DNA of 64,000 nt from Thermoplasmata archaeon (GCA_027315165.1 DAHUYN010000002.1:62001-126000); one strand, 5' to 3'; shown: positions 50,270-59,166, numbered from the stretch's first letter. Made by a program: numbers and translations. The notes: generated from the sequence alone by a model not told the origin.

Positions 50270-52120
50270 TCAAGTCGCTGTCGGTGACGCCACCCCCACG
50301 AGTTGAGAAGCGACACGGTGCCGCACGGTGACCGCGAGCCCGCGTCCGAGCTGGCCCATGAGCGGGCCGGGCATCTCGGCCTCGCCGACCGCCACGAGCG
50401 TCCCCGCGCGGACCAGGAGCACGGCGTCCCCGACCCGCACAAGGGGGTCCGCGCGGACGACGCCGGGGTCGAACAGGTCCCCGCGAAGGTCGACCCGGCG
50501 GTCGACCTCGACCTCGAGGGGATGTGCCGCGAGCATCCGCAGCGCGCCCGGGACCGTGAGCTGGAAGAGGCCGCGGGGCTCTCGCCAGGTCGCAAGGTCC
50601 GTGCCGTTGCCGTCGGTGAGACGCTGGAACCACGGGCGACCGGCGAGCCGTGCCGGCGGCGCGAAGAGCCGTTCGGCCGCGGCGCGCCCGAACTGGAACG
50701 CGGCGACCTCCGCGAGGCTCTCGCGGACGACGGTGAGCGGTCCTCCGGGGATCGGCGGGCTCCCGGCAAGCGCCGCGGTCACCGCTTCCCGAAGCCCGGC
50801 CAGCGCGGCCGAGGCGGTCGGCCGGTCACCCTCGAGCGACCACACGGCGTCCGCGAGCTCCGGCCCGAGGAAGCCGTACTCGGCGCGGTCGACGTGCGCG
50901 ATGACGCTCGTGTACCGCCCGCTGGCGCGGAGGTGATGCACCGCGGTGCGCACCGCCGCCCGTTCGTCCTCGTCCCACTCTCCCGTCACCGGGATGTCGT
51001 AGTGGCGGGCGGGATAGGTATCCTCGAGCTCTCTCGGCACCGCTCCGAGCGGGGAGGTGAGCGAGACGACGTGCACGCGCTCGAGCCCGGCGACGCCCTC
51101 GAGCGCCTTCTGGAACCGTCGGTGGGAGCGCGAGTTGCGGTAGGGCTTCGTTCTCGAGCACGGCAGGAGGAGGAGTACCGATTTCGAGGCCGGTGGGCGG
51201 TAGCGGTCGAGCAGACGCTCGCGGAATCGGCGGACCTCCGGGCGTCGCGTCGCCTCGCGGAGGACGTAGCCGCGGATCCCCTCCGAGACGACGGGGGCCC
51301 GCTCCTCGAGGCGCTCGTAGAGGAGGCGGTCGGCGTATCGAAGGAGCTCGGCGAGGAGCGGCTCGGCCGTGAGCCGCGCCTCCACGAGCTCTCGAAGACG
51401 GCCGGCTCGGATCGCCATGCGCACACGTCCGAGCTCGGCGGCGAGAGCGGCCATCGCGTGGTCGAGCAGCGGGCCCGGCGGGTCGGCCCGACAGGAGCCG
51501 CACGCGCAGAGCGGCTCGCGGCGAGCCACGCCCGCCTCGAGCGGTCCGAGCTGAGGGTCGAGGTAGACCCCGTCGGAGGCGGGGCCGAGGAGCGCGGTCG
51601 CGTCGACGAGATCACAGCCCAGGTAGGCAAGAAGGGCGAGGCGGTGCGGGAGCGCCGTCCCGGGGGCCCAGAGGACGGGACCCGGGCCGAGGGCCCGTCG
51701 GAGCTCCGCCAACGCCCGGACGAACGGCTCCCCCTCGGAGAGCAGAACGCGCGCGTTCCCCAAGACGACGAGGGAGGGGCGCGCGGCCGCGACCCTCGCG
51801 AGGTCCTCCGCCCCGAGCGGCGCATGGACGAACCAGGTCTCGGGACCCGCCGGCTCGGCCGCGCCCGGGACCCCGCTCACCTCGGGCGTAGGCACGGTGA
51901 ACTCGAGCGGGAGGCGCTCGGTGGCCGACGCGAGCACGAGGGCGCGACGGCCGCTCGTCGCGGTCGCGGCCGCCTCGACGGACAGCGCGAAGCCGTCGGG
52001 GCGCGGGCTCTCCGCCGGGAATCGGGGGAAGAGGAGGGAAGGGGTTGGGAACGAGAGAGCGCCCGCGCGTGCGGAGCCCAGGAGGGCCAGGCCATCGAGG
52101 GCTTCGACCGCGCGCGGCAT
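50270..52120 (-). CDS. arcS: Archaeosine synthase (TgtA2/ArcS type)
   Basis: 616 residues. The N-terminal half is TGT-like but degenerate. The cluster REPLCACGSCRAD (205-210 C-rich) is the zinc site. The diagnostic motif PCSRTKPYRNSRSH is at 320-333, which places the protein with ArcS enzymes that convert preQ0 at position 15 of tRNA to archaeosine. The PUA domain is at the C-terminus (about 540-616), with VGDAVLLVRAGTLVAVGEA. Archaeosine modifies tRNA in the D-loop, and the gene sits beside tRNA-Val. Confidence 0.88.
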   Translation of the reverse strand: MPRAVEALDGLALLGSARAGALSFPTPSLLFPRFPAESPRPDGFALSVEAAATATSGRRALVLASATERLPLEFTVPTPEVSGVPGAAEPAGPETWFVHAPLGAEDLARVAAARPSLVVLGNARVLLSEGEPFVRALAELRRALGPGPVLWAPGTALPHRLALLAYLGCDLVDATALLGPASDGVYLDPQLGPLEAGVARREPLCACGSCRADPPGPLLDHAMAALAAELGRVRMAIRAGRLRELVEARLTAEPLLAELLRYADRLLYERLEERAPVVSEGIRGYVLREATRRPEVRRFRERLLDRYRPPASKSVLLLLPCSRTKPYRNSRSHRRFQKALEGVAGLERVHVVSLTSPLGAVPRELEDTYPARHYDIPVTGEWDEDERAAVRTAVHHLRASGRYTSVIAHVDRAEYGFLGPELADAVWSLEGDRPTASAALAGLREAVTAALAGSPPIPGGPLTVVRESLAEVAAFQFGRAAAERLFAPPARLAGRPWFQRLTDGNGTDLATWREPRGLFQLTVPGALRMLAAHPLEVEVDRRVDLRGDLFDPGVVRADPLVRVGDAVLLVRAGTLVAVGEAEMPGPLMGQLGRGLAVTVRHRVASQLVGVASPTAT

Positions 52121-52168
52121 CGCTTCCCCGGGCCGAGCTCGGCCGGGGGAAACCGCTTTCGCCCCCCG

Positions 52169-52531
52169 TTAGGCGTTATCCGCCGCCTTCGCGGCGGCCT
52201 TCCGCCCTCGGGTTCGGCTCGCGGTGCCGGGCCCCGGGAAGAACGCCTCCCAGGCCGCGACGAGCTGCTCGCGGCGGTCGGCGCCCGCCTCGGAGCGGCC
52301 CCGCTTCCCGACGAGCGGGTCGTGGGTGTCGCGGACCGCTCGGAGGAACTCTCCGGGGTTCTCGCTCGCCTTCTCGAATCCGTAGAGGATCAGCTGCCGA
52401 AGGAAGCTCGAACGGCCCCTCCACCCGATGCGGCGCCGAACCAGCGGATTCAGGTGTCTCTTGGCCATTCGCCATACTTCGTTCGTGGTCCGGTAGTCTC
52501 TCGCCGAGAGTCCAATCATCACTTGTGGCAT
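52169..52531 (-). CDS. Small basic protein of unknown family
   Basis: 120 residues from the ATG at 52531; a longer frame to 52600 lies in the promoter region. The front MPQVMIGLSARDYRTTNEVWRMAKRHL is basic and helical, followed by RIGWRGRSSFLRQLILYGFE and a C-terminal Lys/Ala-rich tail. It resembles a compact DNA-binding protein, but no HTH or RHH motif is certain. A 34-base inverted repeat lies upstream of its probable TATA box (CTTGATAAG, 52562-52571 on the minus strand), suggesting it may regulate its own gene. Confidence 0.5.
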   Translation of the reverse strand: MPQVMIGLSARDYRTTNEVWRMAKRHLNPLVRRRIGWRGRSSFLRQLILYGFEKASENPGEFLRAVRDTHDPLVGKRGRSEAGADRREQLVAAWEAFFPGPGTASRTRGRKAAAKAADNA

Positions 52532-52575
52532 GGGCGACCTCACTATCGGTAGCGGGTGGCCCCTTATCAAGTTGT

Positions 52576-52609
52576 CCCATACATGTGGGCACCCTCCCAC
52601 GTTTATGGG
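52576..52609. repeat. Inverted repeat upstream of the 52531 gene
   Basis: CCCATACATGTGGG, a 6-base spacer, and CCCACGTTTATGGG. The second arm matches the reverse complement of the first at 12 of 14 bases. It lies just upstream of the minus-strand TATA-like box and may be an operator; it could also act as a hairpin behind ubiA. Confidence 0.5.
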
Positions 52610-52654
52610 AGTAGTGGGGCCCGGGACCGAGCGCGGACGCCCCGGCGGCTGGGG

Positions 52655-53518
52655 TCACAAGAGCCCGAGGACCACGCCCGCGGCGAACACCGCTCCGAGG
52701 AGGAAGTGGTAGCGGAACGAACGCGGGGCGTGCTCGGGCCCGCGCGCGAGCGTGAGGTCCGTGTAGGCGGCGATCGCGGCCATCGCGACGAGCCCGGCGT
52801 CGTAGCCGGCGTGGAGCCCCTCGAGGAGGCCGAACCCGGCGAACAGCGCGAGGGCGGCGGCGTGCAGCACGGGGACGAGTCGGACCGAGCGGGCCCGTCC
52901 GAGCCGACCCGGAAGTGTCGGAAGGCCGAGGGCCCGGTCCGTCTCGAGGTCGCCGAGGCTGTGGATCGTCTCGAAGGCGGTCCCCCACAGGAGCACCGCC
53001 ACGACGGCGACGAGCGCGGCGAGCGGGAGGTGCCCCGTGAGCCCGATGAAGACGGCCGCCGGGGTCACCGACTCGACGAGCCCGAGGAAGACCGTCGTCA
53101 ACGCCGTCCGGCGCTTGGTCCAGCTGTAGCCGAGCACGAGGAGGAGGGCCACCGGGGCGAGGAGCAGGGCGAGCGGATTGAGGAGGTAGGCGCAGACGAA
53201 GAGCAGCGCCGACATCGCGACGACGAGCGCGAGGGCGAACTCGGGGGAGGCGCGCCCCGTGACGAGCGCGCGGCCCTGCGTACGCGGGTTCTTCGCGTCG
53301 AGGTCCCGGTCGGACCACCGGTTGAACGCATGCCCCGCGTTTCGCGCCGCGACGAACGCGACGACGAGGAGGACGGTCGGCACGAGCGGCGGGAGGCCCC
53401 GGGCCGCGACGAGCAGGAAGGCGATCGCGAACGGCAGGTTGAGCCCGAGGTTCTGGATCTCGAGGAACCGACCGAGCTCGCCGGCGGAGAGCGGCCGTCG
53501 AGCGTGCGGTGGGGTCAC
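52655..53518 (-). CDS. ubiA: UbiA-family prenyltransferase
   Basis: 287 residues from a GTG at 53518, overlapping the UbiD stop by four bases. Motif 1 NRWSDRDLDAKNPRTQGR carries the N-x3-D-x3-D prenyl-diphosphate site; motif 2 SLGDLETDRALGLPTLP carries the second Asp pair. About eight membrane helices are visible. It attaches an isoprenoid chain to an aromatic acid such as 4-hydroxybenzoate or a menaquinone precursor, and the UbiD decarboxylase in the same operon would act next. The exact quinone is not fixed by the sequence. Confidence 0.88.
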   Translation of the reverse strand: MTPPHARRPLSAGELGRFLEIQNLGLNLPFAIAFLLVAARGLPPLVPTVLLVVAFVAARNAGHAFNRWSDRDLDAKNPRTQGRALVTGRASPEFALALVVAMSALLFVCAYLLNPLALLLAPVALLLVLGYSWTKRRTALTTVFLGLVESVTPAAVFIGLTGHLPLAALVAVVAVLLWGTAFETIHSLGDLETDRALGLPTLPGRLGRARSVRLVPVLHAAALALFAGFGLLEGLHAGYDAGLVAMAAIAAYTDLTLARGPEHAPRSFRYHFLLGAVFAAGVVLGLL

Positions 53519-54996
53519 GACCGGGGCCGGCTCGCGAGGGCGCGCAGCGCCGGCTCCGCCGCGAACAGGGCATCGACCTTGCGAACGACCTCCGGGTCCA
53601 TCCGGATCTCCTCGGGCCACGGGCGCGGGAAGCCGTCCTCCGGCCCCTTGCGCGTCGCGTCGATCCCGAGCTTCGCGCCGAAGTTCGGCACGGGGTTCGA
53701 GATCGACAGCTGGTCGACGGGGCCGTGGACCCGTTCGAAGTCCCGCTCCGGGTCGGCCTGGAGGGCGACGCGGTAGAGGACCTCGCGCAGGTCGTGGACG
53801 TCGACGTCGTGGTCGACGACAACGACGTAGCGCGTGAACATCATCTGGCCGACGCCCCAGAGCGCGTGCATCACCTTGCGAGGGTGGCCCGGGTAGGCCT
53901 TGCGGATCGCGATGACGGCGAGGTTGATGAACAGCCCCTCCTCGGGGAGGTTCATGTCGACGATCTCGGGCAAGATCAGCCGGACGACGGGCAGGAAGAT
54001 CCGCTCGACCGCCTTCCCGAGCACGGAGTCCTCCGTCGGGGGGCGCCCCGTCACGGTGCTGAGGTAGACCGGGTGCGCGCGGTGCGTCACGTGGGTGACG
54101 TGGAGCACCGGGAACGGCTCGGCCGCCGAGTAGTAGCCGGTGTGGTCCCCGAACGGCCCCTCGACCGCTCGCTCCGAGGGGTCGACGTAGCCCTCGAGGA
54201 CGAGCTCCGCGCGCGCCGGCACCTCGAGGTCGACGGTCCGCGCCCGCGTGAGCTCGAGCGGCGCCCCGCGCAGGAAGCTCGCGAAGACGAAGTTGGAGAT
54301 CCCCTCGGGCACCGGGGCGAGGCCCGCCAGGAGCGTCGCCGGGTCCACGCCGACAGCGACGGCGACGGGCATCCGCTCGCCGCGCGCGGCCCACTTCCGC
54401 AGGTTGTTGGCGCCGACGCGGTGGATCTGCGCATGGAAGCCGAGCGTATCCTTCCCGTACTGCTGGAGCCGGTAGATCCCCGTGTGGGGCTCGCCGGTCT
54501 CGGGGTCCTTCGTGATGACGACCGGGAAGGTGACGGTGCGTCCGCCGTCCCCCGGCCAGCAGCGGAGGATCGGCAGCCGGTCGAGGTCCACGACCGGTTC
54601 CTCGACCTCCTGCGCCGGGCCCGAGCGGACCCGCTTCGGCGCGAGCGACCGGAGGGTCTCGAGCGCCTCGAGGGTCCCGCTCAGGTCTCTGAGGGCGCCG
54701 ACGATCCCCGCCGGCGGACGGAGCCGCACGAGACGCGAGATCCGCTCGGCCGGCTCGTCGAGCCGCTCGGCCCCGAGCGCGAAGGCGATCCGGCGCGCGG
54801 AGCCGAGGACGTTCATCGCCACCGGCATCGAGGCGCCCACGACGTTCTCGAACAGGAGCGCGGGCCCGTCGGCCAGGACCGTCCGTCGCGTGATCTCGGT
54901 GATCTCGAGGTCGCGGCTGACCGGGCCCCGGATCCGCAGGAGGTCGCCGCGGGCCTCGAGGGCCTCGAGGAATTCGCCGAGGCTGTCGAACCCCAT
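53515..54996 (-). CDS. ubiD: UbiD-family decarboxylase
   Basis: 493 residues, full length. UbiD proteins use prenylated FMN to remove a carboxyl group from polyprenylated aromatic acids. Visible segments are HTGIYRLQQYGKDTLGFHAQ, the ERMPVAVAVGVDPATLLAG pocket, VEGPFGDHTGYYS (with the catalytic Glu region) and HAHPVYLSTVTGRPPTEDS-like sequence. A CTTAAT box lies 25-30 bases before the ATG. It leads the two-gene operon with ubiA; the flavin prenyltransferase UbiX is not in the window. Confidence 0.9.
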   Translation of the reverse strand: MGFDSLGEFLEALEARGDLLRIRGPVSRDLEITEITRRTVLADGPALLFENVVGASMPVAMNVLGSARRIAFALGAERLDEPAERISRLVRLRPPAGIVGALRDLSGTLEALETLRSLAPKRVRSGPAQEVEEPVVDLDRLPILRCWPGDGGRTVTFPVVITKDPETGEPHTGIYRLQQYGKDTLGFHAQIHRVGANNLRKWAARGERMPVAVAVGVDPATLLAGLAPVPEGISNFVFASFLRGAPLELTRARTVDLEVPARAELVLEGYVDPSERAVEGPFGDHTGYYSAAEPFPVLHVTHVTHRAHPVYLSTVTGRPPTEDSVLGKAVERIFLPVVRLILPEIVDMNLPEEGLFINLAVIAIRKAYPGHPRKVMHALWGVGQMMFTRYVVVVDHDVDVHDLREVLYRVALQADPERDFERVHGPVDQLSISNPVPNFGAKLGIDATRKGPEDGFPRPWPEEIRMDPEVVRKVDALFAAEPALRALASRPRS

Positions 54997-55020
54997 CGCC
55001 CGACCGAGGCGCCGACCGAG

Positions 55021-55026
55021 ATTAAG
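55021..55026 (-). promoter_or_regulatory. TATA-like box of the ubiD-ubiA unit
   Basis: CTTAAT on the minus strand, 25-30 bases before the ATG at 54996. Confidence 0.6.
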
Positions 55027-55067
55027 GCGAGCGCGGGGGACGGCGGCGGTCCCGCCCGTCCCGAAGG

Positions 55068-55075
55068 TTCATAAC
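55068..55075 (+). promoter_or_regulatory. TATA-like box of the HTH gene
   Basis: TTCATAAC, 23-30 bases before the GTG at 55098. It lies back to back with the ubiD promoter, about 45 bases away. Confidence 0.5.
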
Positions 55076-55097
55076 GGAACCTCGGGTCCGGCTGCGC

Positions 55098-55844
55098 GTG
55101 CCGACCGTCACGCTCGAGTTCCTCACCGAGCACCTCGAGCTCCTCGGGCTGATCCCCGCGGGGTTCTTCGACCGCTACGAGGAGGTCGAGCTGCTCGAGA
55201 CCCTCCGGCTCGAGCGGGGCTGGCGGCTCCAACTGCTCCGGATCCGCCGGCGGGGGTCGCTGCGCAGCGGCACCGAGCTCGAGCGGGAGTCGGCGCGGAT
55301 CCGCGAGCTCTACGGTCTCGAGAGCTTCGAGCTCGTCGAGCGCCGACCGCGGAGCCGTGACTACATCGTCCTCGTGCGGCAGCGGAACCCGCCGGTCCTC
55401 CGCCGCCTGCTCACCCTCTCGGGCGGACAGGTCGTGCCGACCGCGCCGTTCCGCCTCGATGCCCGCCGCGTCGTCGCCTCGTTCCACGCCTCGGCGCGGC
55501 TCCTCCGCCGTGTGCTCGACCGGCTGCGCGCGGAGGAGCTGCCGTTCCGCGTCCTCCGCGCCTCGTCGCACCCGTACCTCGGCGACGCCGACGGGGTCTC
55601 GCTGACGCCGAAGCAGGGGGAGGTCATCGCCCGAGCGTGGGCGCTCGGCTACTACGCGGTCCCGCGTCGCGTGACGCTGACGCAGCTCGCCCGCCTCACG
55701 GGCCGCAGCCCGCCCGCCCTCGGCAAGATGCTGCGACGCGCCGAGGGGCGGCTCGTGGCCCGCTACCTCGCCGCGACCGCGAGCGCCGCCGCGCCCGAGG
55801 CGGGGACGGGGCTCTCCGCACCTCCGGCCCCGCTCGAAAGCTAG
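55098..55844 (+). CDS. Bat-type HTH regulator (HTH_10)
   Basis: 248 residues from a GTG. The C-terminal part (about 165-225) matches the Bat-type HTH: LTPKQGEVIARAWALGYYAVPRRVTLTQLARLTGRS and an LGKMLRRAEGRLVARYL recognition-helix region. The N-terminal 150 residues have an alpha/beta sensor-like layout (EHLELLGLIPAGF, LQLLRIRRRGSL, ERRPRSRDYIVLV) without a recognised domain. In haloarchaea, relatives regulate membrane and redox genes. It is divergent from ubiD with a short shared promoter region, so it might control the quinone genes. Confidence 0.78.
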   Translation: MPTVTLEFLTEHLELLGLIPAGFFDRYEEVELLETLRLERGWRLQLLRIRRRGSLRSGTELERESARIRELYGLESFELVERRPRSRDYIVLVRQRNPPVLRRLLTLSGGQVVPTAPFRLDARRVVASFHASARLLRRVLDRLRAEELPFRVLRASSHPYLGDADGVSLTPKQGEVIARAWALGYYAVPRRVTLTQLARLTGRSPPALGKMLRRAEGRLVARYLAATASAAAPEAGTGLSAPPAPLES

Positions 55845-55871
55845 AAGCCCCGCTTCGGCTCGGGAGCTGCG

Positions 55872-56315
55872 GTGTCGCCCGCCGTCCGAAGGGTCGTTGT
55901 CGAACGGGTGGCGGATGCCCCGGAGGTGGCGCTCCCCGAGCGCGCGACGTCCGGCTCCGCCTGCTTCGACCTGCGGGCCGCCGAGCGCGTCGTCCTCGCG
56001 CGGGGGACGGTGACGCTCGTCCGCACCGGCCTAAGGATGCGGGCGCCGCGCGGAACGTTCCTCGAGGTCCGCCCGAGGAGCGGCCTGGGCTCGAAGGGGG
56101 TTCTCATGGCGAACGCGCCGGGGACGATCGACCGCGACTACGACGGGGAGGTCCGCGTGCCCCTGACCTACCTGTTCGACGGCGGCTACACGATCGAGGT
56201 CGGCGACCGGATCGGACAGATCCGGGTCGTCGAGGACCACCCCGCGCGGTTCGTCCTCGGTCGCGTCGGCCCCTCGAGGACGCGGAACGGCGGCTTCGGG
56301 AGCACCGGGCGATAG
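55872..56315 (+). CDS. dut: dUTPase (trimeric type)
   Basis: 147 residues from a GTG. All five dUTPase motifs are visible: SACFDLRA, PRSGLGSKGV, NAPGTIDRDYDGEVRVPL (uridine-binding hairpin), GDRIGQIRVVE, and GGFGSTG at the C-terminus. It hydrolyses dUTP to dUMP, keeping uracil out of DNA. The gene follows the HTH gene by 27 bases and ends 10 bases before the convergent helicase stop. Confidence 0.92.
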   Translation: MSPAVRRVVVERVADAPEVALPERATSGSACFDLRAAERVVLARGTVTLVRTGLRMRAPRGTFLEVRPRSGLGSKGVLMANAPGTIDRDYDGEVRVPLTYLFDGGYTIEVGDRIGQIRVVEDHPARFVLGRVGPSRTRNGGFGSTGR

Positions 56316-56325
56316 GCGGGTCCGA

Positions 56326-57930
56326 CTAGGGGAACTCGTCGAGCAGCGTCTGCACCTTCGGCGTCGGCGGCGGGGGCAGCCGCCGGCCCCCCTTCGACTC
56401 GGCCTCGATCTCCTCGAGCAGGTCGTGCATCCGCCGCTCCTTGGACCGGGCCGACCGCTCGAGGCCCTCGTCCCGCGTCCCCTCGGCGACGAGGACGACC
56501 ACCCGGCCCGCGCGCGCCCGCCCGGTGCGCCCGCGGCGCTGGATCGTTCGGATCATGCTGGGCACGGGCTCGTAGAAGACGACGAGGTCCGTCGAGGGGA
56601 TGTCGAGCCCCTCCTCGGCGACCGACGTCGCCACGAGCGCGTTGAGCTCGCCCGAGCGGAAGCGGTCGAGGAGGTCGACCTGCTCGCGTTGCGAGAGCCC
56701 CTCGTCGACGCCGTGGCTCGCCTGGCCGACGAACCGGGCAGGGCGCACGCCGGCATCGCCGAGCCGTTGGAGCTCCTCGACGAGGAGGCGAGCGGTGTCG
56801 CGGTACTGCGCGAAGACGATCACGCGCGAGCTCGGGGTCCCCCGAAGCTGCTCCGAGACGATGCGGACGGCCGTCGCGACCTTCGGGTGCTCGACCGTCA
56901 GCGTCCGGAGGAGCTCGACGGTCCGCACGACGTCCGGGTCGGCGAGGAACGACCGTTGGGAGGGGGTCATGCGCCCCTCGGGATGCGCCTGCTTGTCGAG
57001 GAAGTCGCGGAGCGCCTCGACGCCCTGCGACTCGATGAGCTCGAGCGCGTGCAGTCCCTTCATCGCGGCGGCCTGGGCCGTGACCGCGGCCCAGAGGCCG
57101 GCCGGCGGCTCGGCGCCGCGACGCCGCGCGGCCCCGAGCTCGCGCTGGAACCGCTCGCGGAGCTGGAGGAGCTCGCGGCGCGAGACGGTCTCGTGCGGAC
57201 CGAGGAGCCCCGAGCGGCGGAGCGCGTCCCCCTGCCGCTGGACGGCGGCCCGGAGGAACTGGGCGAGATAGCGCACGTCGGCGGGCAGCGGAACGGTCAC
57301 CGTCTCGACGCCGACGCCGTGGAGGTACGGACGGACGTCCGGGTCGTACGGGGTCCGGTACTCGAAGTGCTCGATCCCGAGGTTCGCCCAGACCGCCTGG
57401 ATCCGCTCCTTGCGGGCCCCGGGCGAGGCCGTCATCGCGAGGACGCGGGCGTTGACGCCCTGGCGGTTCGCGCGTCCGAGGGCGACGTAGGGATACTCGC
57501 CGACGGCCCGGTGCGCCTCGTCGAAGACGACCAGCGAGTACGGCTCGAGCGTGAGTTCGCCATGCTCGAGGTCGTTGGCGATCACCTGCGGCGTCGCGAC
57601 GACGACCTGCGGCGGCTGGAGGAGCGCCTGGCGCCGGGCCGGTGGGATCGTCCCCGTGAGGACGACCGGCTCCGGCGCGTAGAGGGCCCCCTCGAGGCTC
57701 CGGGCGTGCTGGACGACGAGCGGCCGCGTCGGAGCCAGCAGGAGCACCGAGCGGGTCGGGTATCGGTAGAGGTGCTCGGCGACGACGCGCAGCGCGATCG
57801 CCGTCTTGCCGAGCCCCGTCGGGAGCACGACGAGCGTGTTGCGGTCGACGGCGGCCTCCGCGATCCGGGCCTGGTAGACCCGGTCCTCGAGGACCCCGGG
57901 CCGGATGCGGGGGTGCGAGACCGTCTCCAT
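56326..57930 (-). CDS. Hef/MPH1-type superfamily 2 helicase without nuclease domain
   Basis: 534 residues. Walker A LPTGLGKTA (G40-K42), DEAH box VVFDEAHR (D137-H140), motif III VLAMTASPG, and motif VI MIRTIQRRGRTGRA are all present. The insert between the RecA halves is helical, as in Hef. Archaeal Hef proteins usually add an XPF/ERCC4 nuclease; here the chain stops after the helicase with a Pro-rich tail, so it is the helicase alone, like MPH1/FANCM fragments. Such helicases process stalled forks and branched DNA. Confidence 0.85.
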   Translation of the reverse strand: METVSHPRIRPGVLEDRVYQARIAEAAVDRNTLVVLPTGLGKTAIALRVVAEHLYRYPTRSVLLLAPTRPLVVQHARSLEGALYAPEPVVLTGTIPPARRQALLQPPQVVVATPQVIANDLEHGELTLEPYSLVVFDEAHRAVGEYPYVALGRANRQGVNARVLAMTASPGARKERIQAVWANLGIEHFEYRTPYDPDVRPYLHGVGVETVTVPLPADVRYLAQFLRAAVQRQGDALRRSGLLGPHETVSRRELLQLRERFQRELGAARRRGAEPPAGLWAAVTAQAAAMKGLHALELIESQGVEALRDFLDKQAHPEGRMTPSQRSFLADPDVVRTVELLRTLTVEHPKVATAVRIVSEQLRGTPSSRVIVFAQYRDTARLLVEELQRLGDAGVRPARFVGQASHGVDEGLSQREQVDLLDRFRSGELNALVATSVAEEGLDIPSTDLVVFYEPVPSMIRTIQRRGRTGRARAGRVVVLVAEGTRDEGLERSARSKERRMHDLLEEIEAESKGGRRLPPPPTPKVQTLLDEFP

Positions 57931-57957
57931 CCTCGGCCCCGCGTTCACGGGAGGCGG

Positions 57958-57965
57958 CTTAATAC
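57958..57965. promoter_or_regulatory. Shared bidirectional TATA-like box
   Basis: CTTAATAC on the plus strand reads GTATTAAG on the minus strand. It lies 28-35 bases before the helicase start (57930) and 20-27 bases before the GT2 start (57985), so one element may serve both directions. Confidence 0.5.
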
Positions 57966-57984
57966 TACGCGGACTCGGCGACGC

Positions 57985-59124
57985 GTGCTCCCACTCTGGG
58001 TGGCGGTCCTCCTCCTCCTCGGGGGCCTCGGTGCGCTGCTCTACCAGGGGCTCGCCGTCGTGCTCGCCGAGGCGATGCCGAAGCTCGAGCCGGCCCCTCC
58101 GCGCGGGGGGCCGAGCCCGGGCCGGGTCAGCGTCGTGATCGCGGCCCGGAACGAGGAGGAGGACCTCCCCGGGTGCCTCGACGCGTTCCTCGCGCAGGAC
58201 TACCCCGACCTCGAGATCCTCGTCGTGGACGGCGGTTCGACGGACGGCACGCGAGAGGTCGCCCGCGCTCGGGCCCCCCGCGTCACGCTCCTCGAGGAGC
58301 CGCCCCTGCCGCCCGGCTGGGTCGGGAAGAGCTGGGCCTGCTCGACCGGCGCCGGTCGGACGAGCGGGGCCTTCCTCCTCTTCGCCGACGCCGACGTCCG
58401 GCTCGACCCGAGCGCGGTCCGCCGGAGCGTCGAGTGGGCCGAGGAGGAGCGCGCCGACCTCGTCTCTCTCGCGCCGCGGCTCGAGGCGGTCGGTCCCTGG
58501 GAGCGGGTCGTCCTGCCGTTCATGGCCCAGGTGATCCTCACCTACTTCCGGACCCCCCGCGTCAACCACGACGGGTCGAGGACGGCGATGGCCAACGGGC
58601 AGTACCTGCTCGTCCGCCGCACCGCCTACGACGCGGTGGGAGGCCACGCGGCCGTCCGCGGCGCCGTCCTCGAGGACGTCCGGCTCGCGCAGGAGTTCCG
58701 CCGACAGGGTCGGCGACTCCGCGTCGCCTGGGCGCCCCGGCTCGCCGTCACGAGGATGTACCGCAGCCGGGCGGAGATGTTCGAGGGGCTCCTCAAGAAC
58801 ATCCACGGCACCCGCTTCTCGCTCTCGCGACAGGTCGGCTTTTTCGCGGGGCTCGTCGGATTCTACTACCTCCCCCTCGCCCTGCTCCCGATCGGCGCCT
58901 TCTACGGCGTCCCCTCGCTCGTCGCGCTCGGCGCGATCCTCTGGGTCGGGCTGTTCGCCAAGCATGTCGGCTTCGCGCGGACCCTCACGGGCCACGGCGC
59001 CTGGGGGCTCCTCTTCCCGGTCGCCGTCGCCTTCTACCTCGCCCTGCTTCTGGCGTCGATCCGCAACGGGCTCGCCCGACGTCCGATCGCCTGGAAGGGG
59101 CGCACCTACGTGCGCGAGGGCTAG
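57985..59124 (+). CDS. GT2-family glycosyltransferase, membrane-associated
   Basis: 379 residues from a leaderless GTG; the longer open frame upstream is antisense to the helicase. An N-terminal helix (LWVAVLLLLGGLGALLYQ) is followed by a GT-A fold: VSVVIAARNEEEDLPGCLDAFLAQDYPDLEI, DGGSTDGT (82-89), and the metal-binding FADADV. After about 270 come three to four membrane helices. The layout resembles HpnB and carotenoid-glycosylating CrtQ-like enzymes that act on lipid acceptors. Donor and acceptor are not shown by the sequence. Confidence 0.82.
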   Translation: MLPLWVAVLLLLGGLGALLYQGLAVVLAEAMPKLEPAPPRGGPSPGRVSVVIAARNEEEDLPGCLDAFLAQDYPDLEILVVDGGSTDGTREVARARAPRVTLLEEPPLPPGWVGKSWACSTGAGRTSGAFLLFADADVRLDPSAVRRSVEWAEEERADLVSLAPRLEAVGPWERVVLPFMAQVILTYFRTPRVNHDGSRTAMANGQYLLVRRTAYDAVGGHAAVRGAVLEDVRLAQEFRRQGRRLRVAWAPRLAVTRMYRSRAEMFEGLLKNIHGTRFSLSRQVGFFAGLVGFYYLPLALLPIGAFYGVPSLVALGAILWVGLFAKHVGFARTLTGHGAWGLLFPVAVAFYLALLLASIRNGLARRPIAWKGRTYVREG

Positions 59125-59136
59125 CGGGCAACAAGA

Positions 59137-59144
59137 GGTTAAGG
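59137..59144 (+). promoter_or_regulatory. TATA-like box of the aldehyde dehydrogenase
   Basis: GGTTAAGG, 23-30 bases before the ATG at 59167. Confidence 0.55.
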
Positions 59145-59166
59145 TGCCCCGGCCGTCGGGGCGCCG

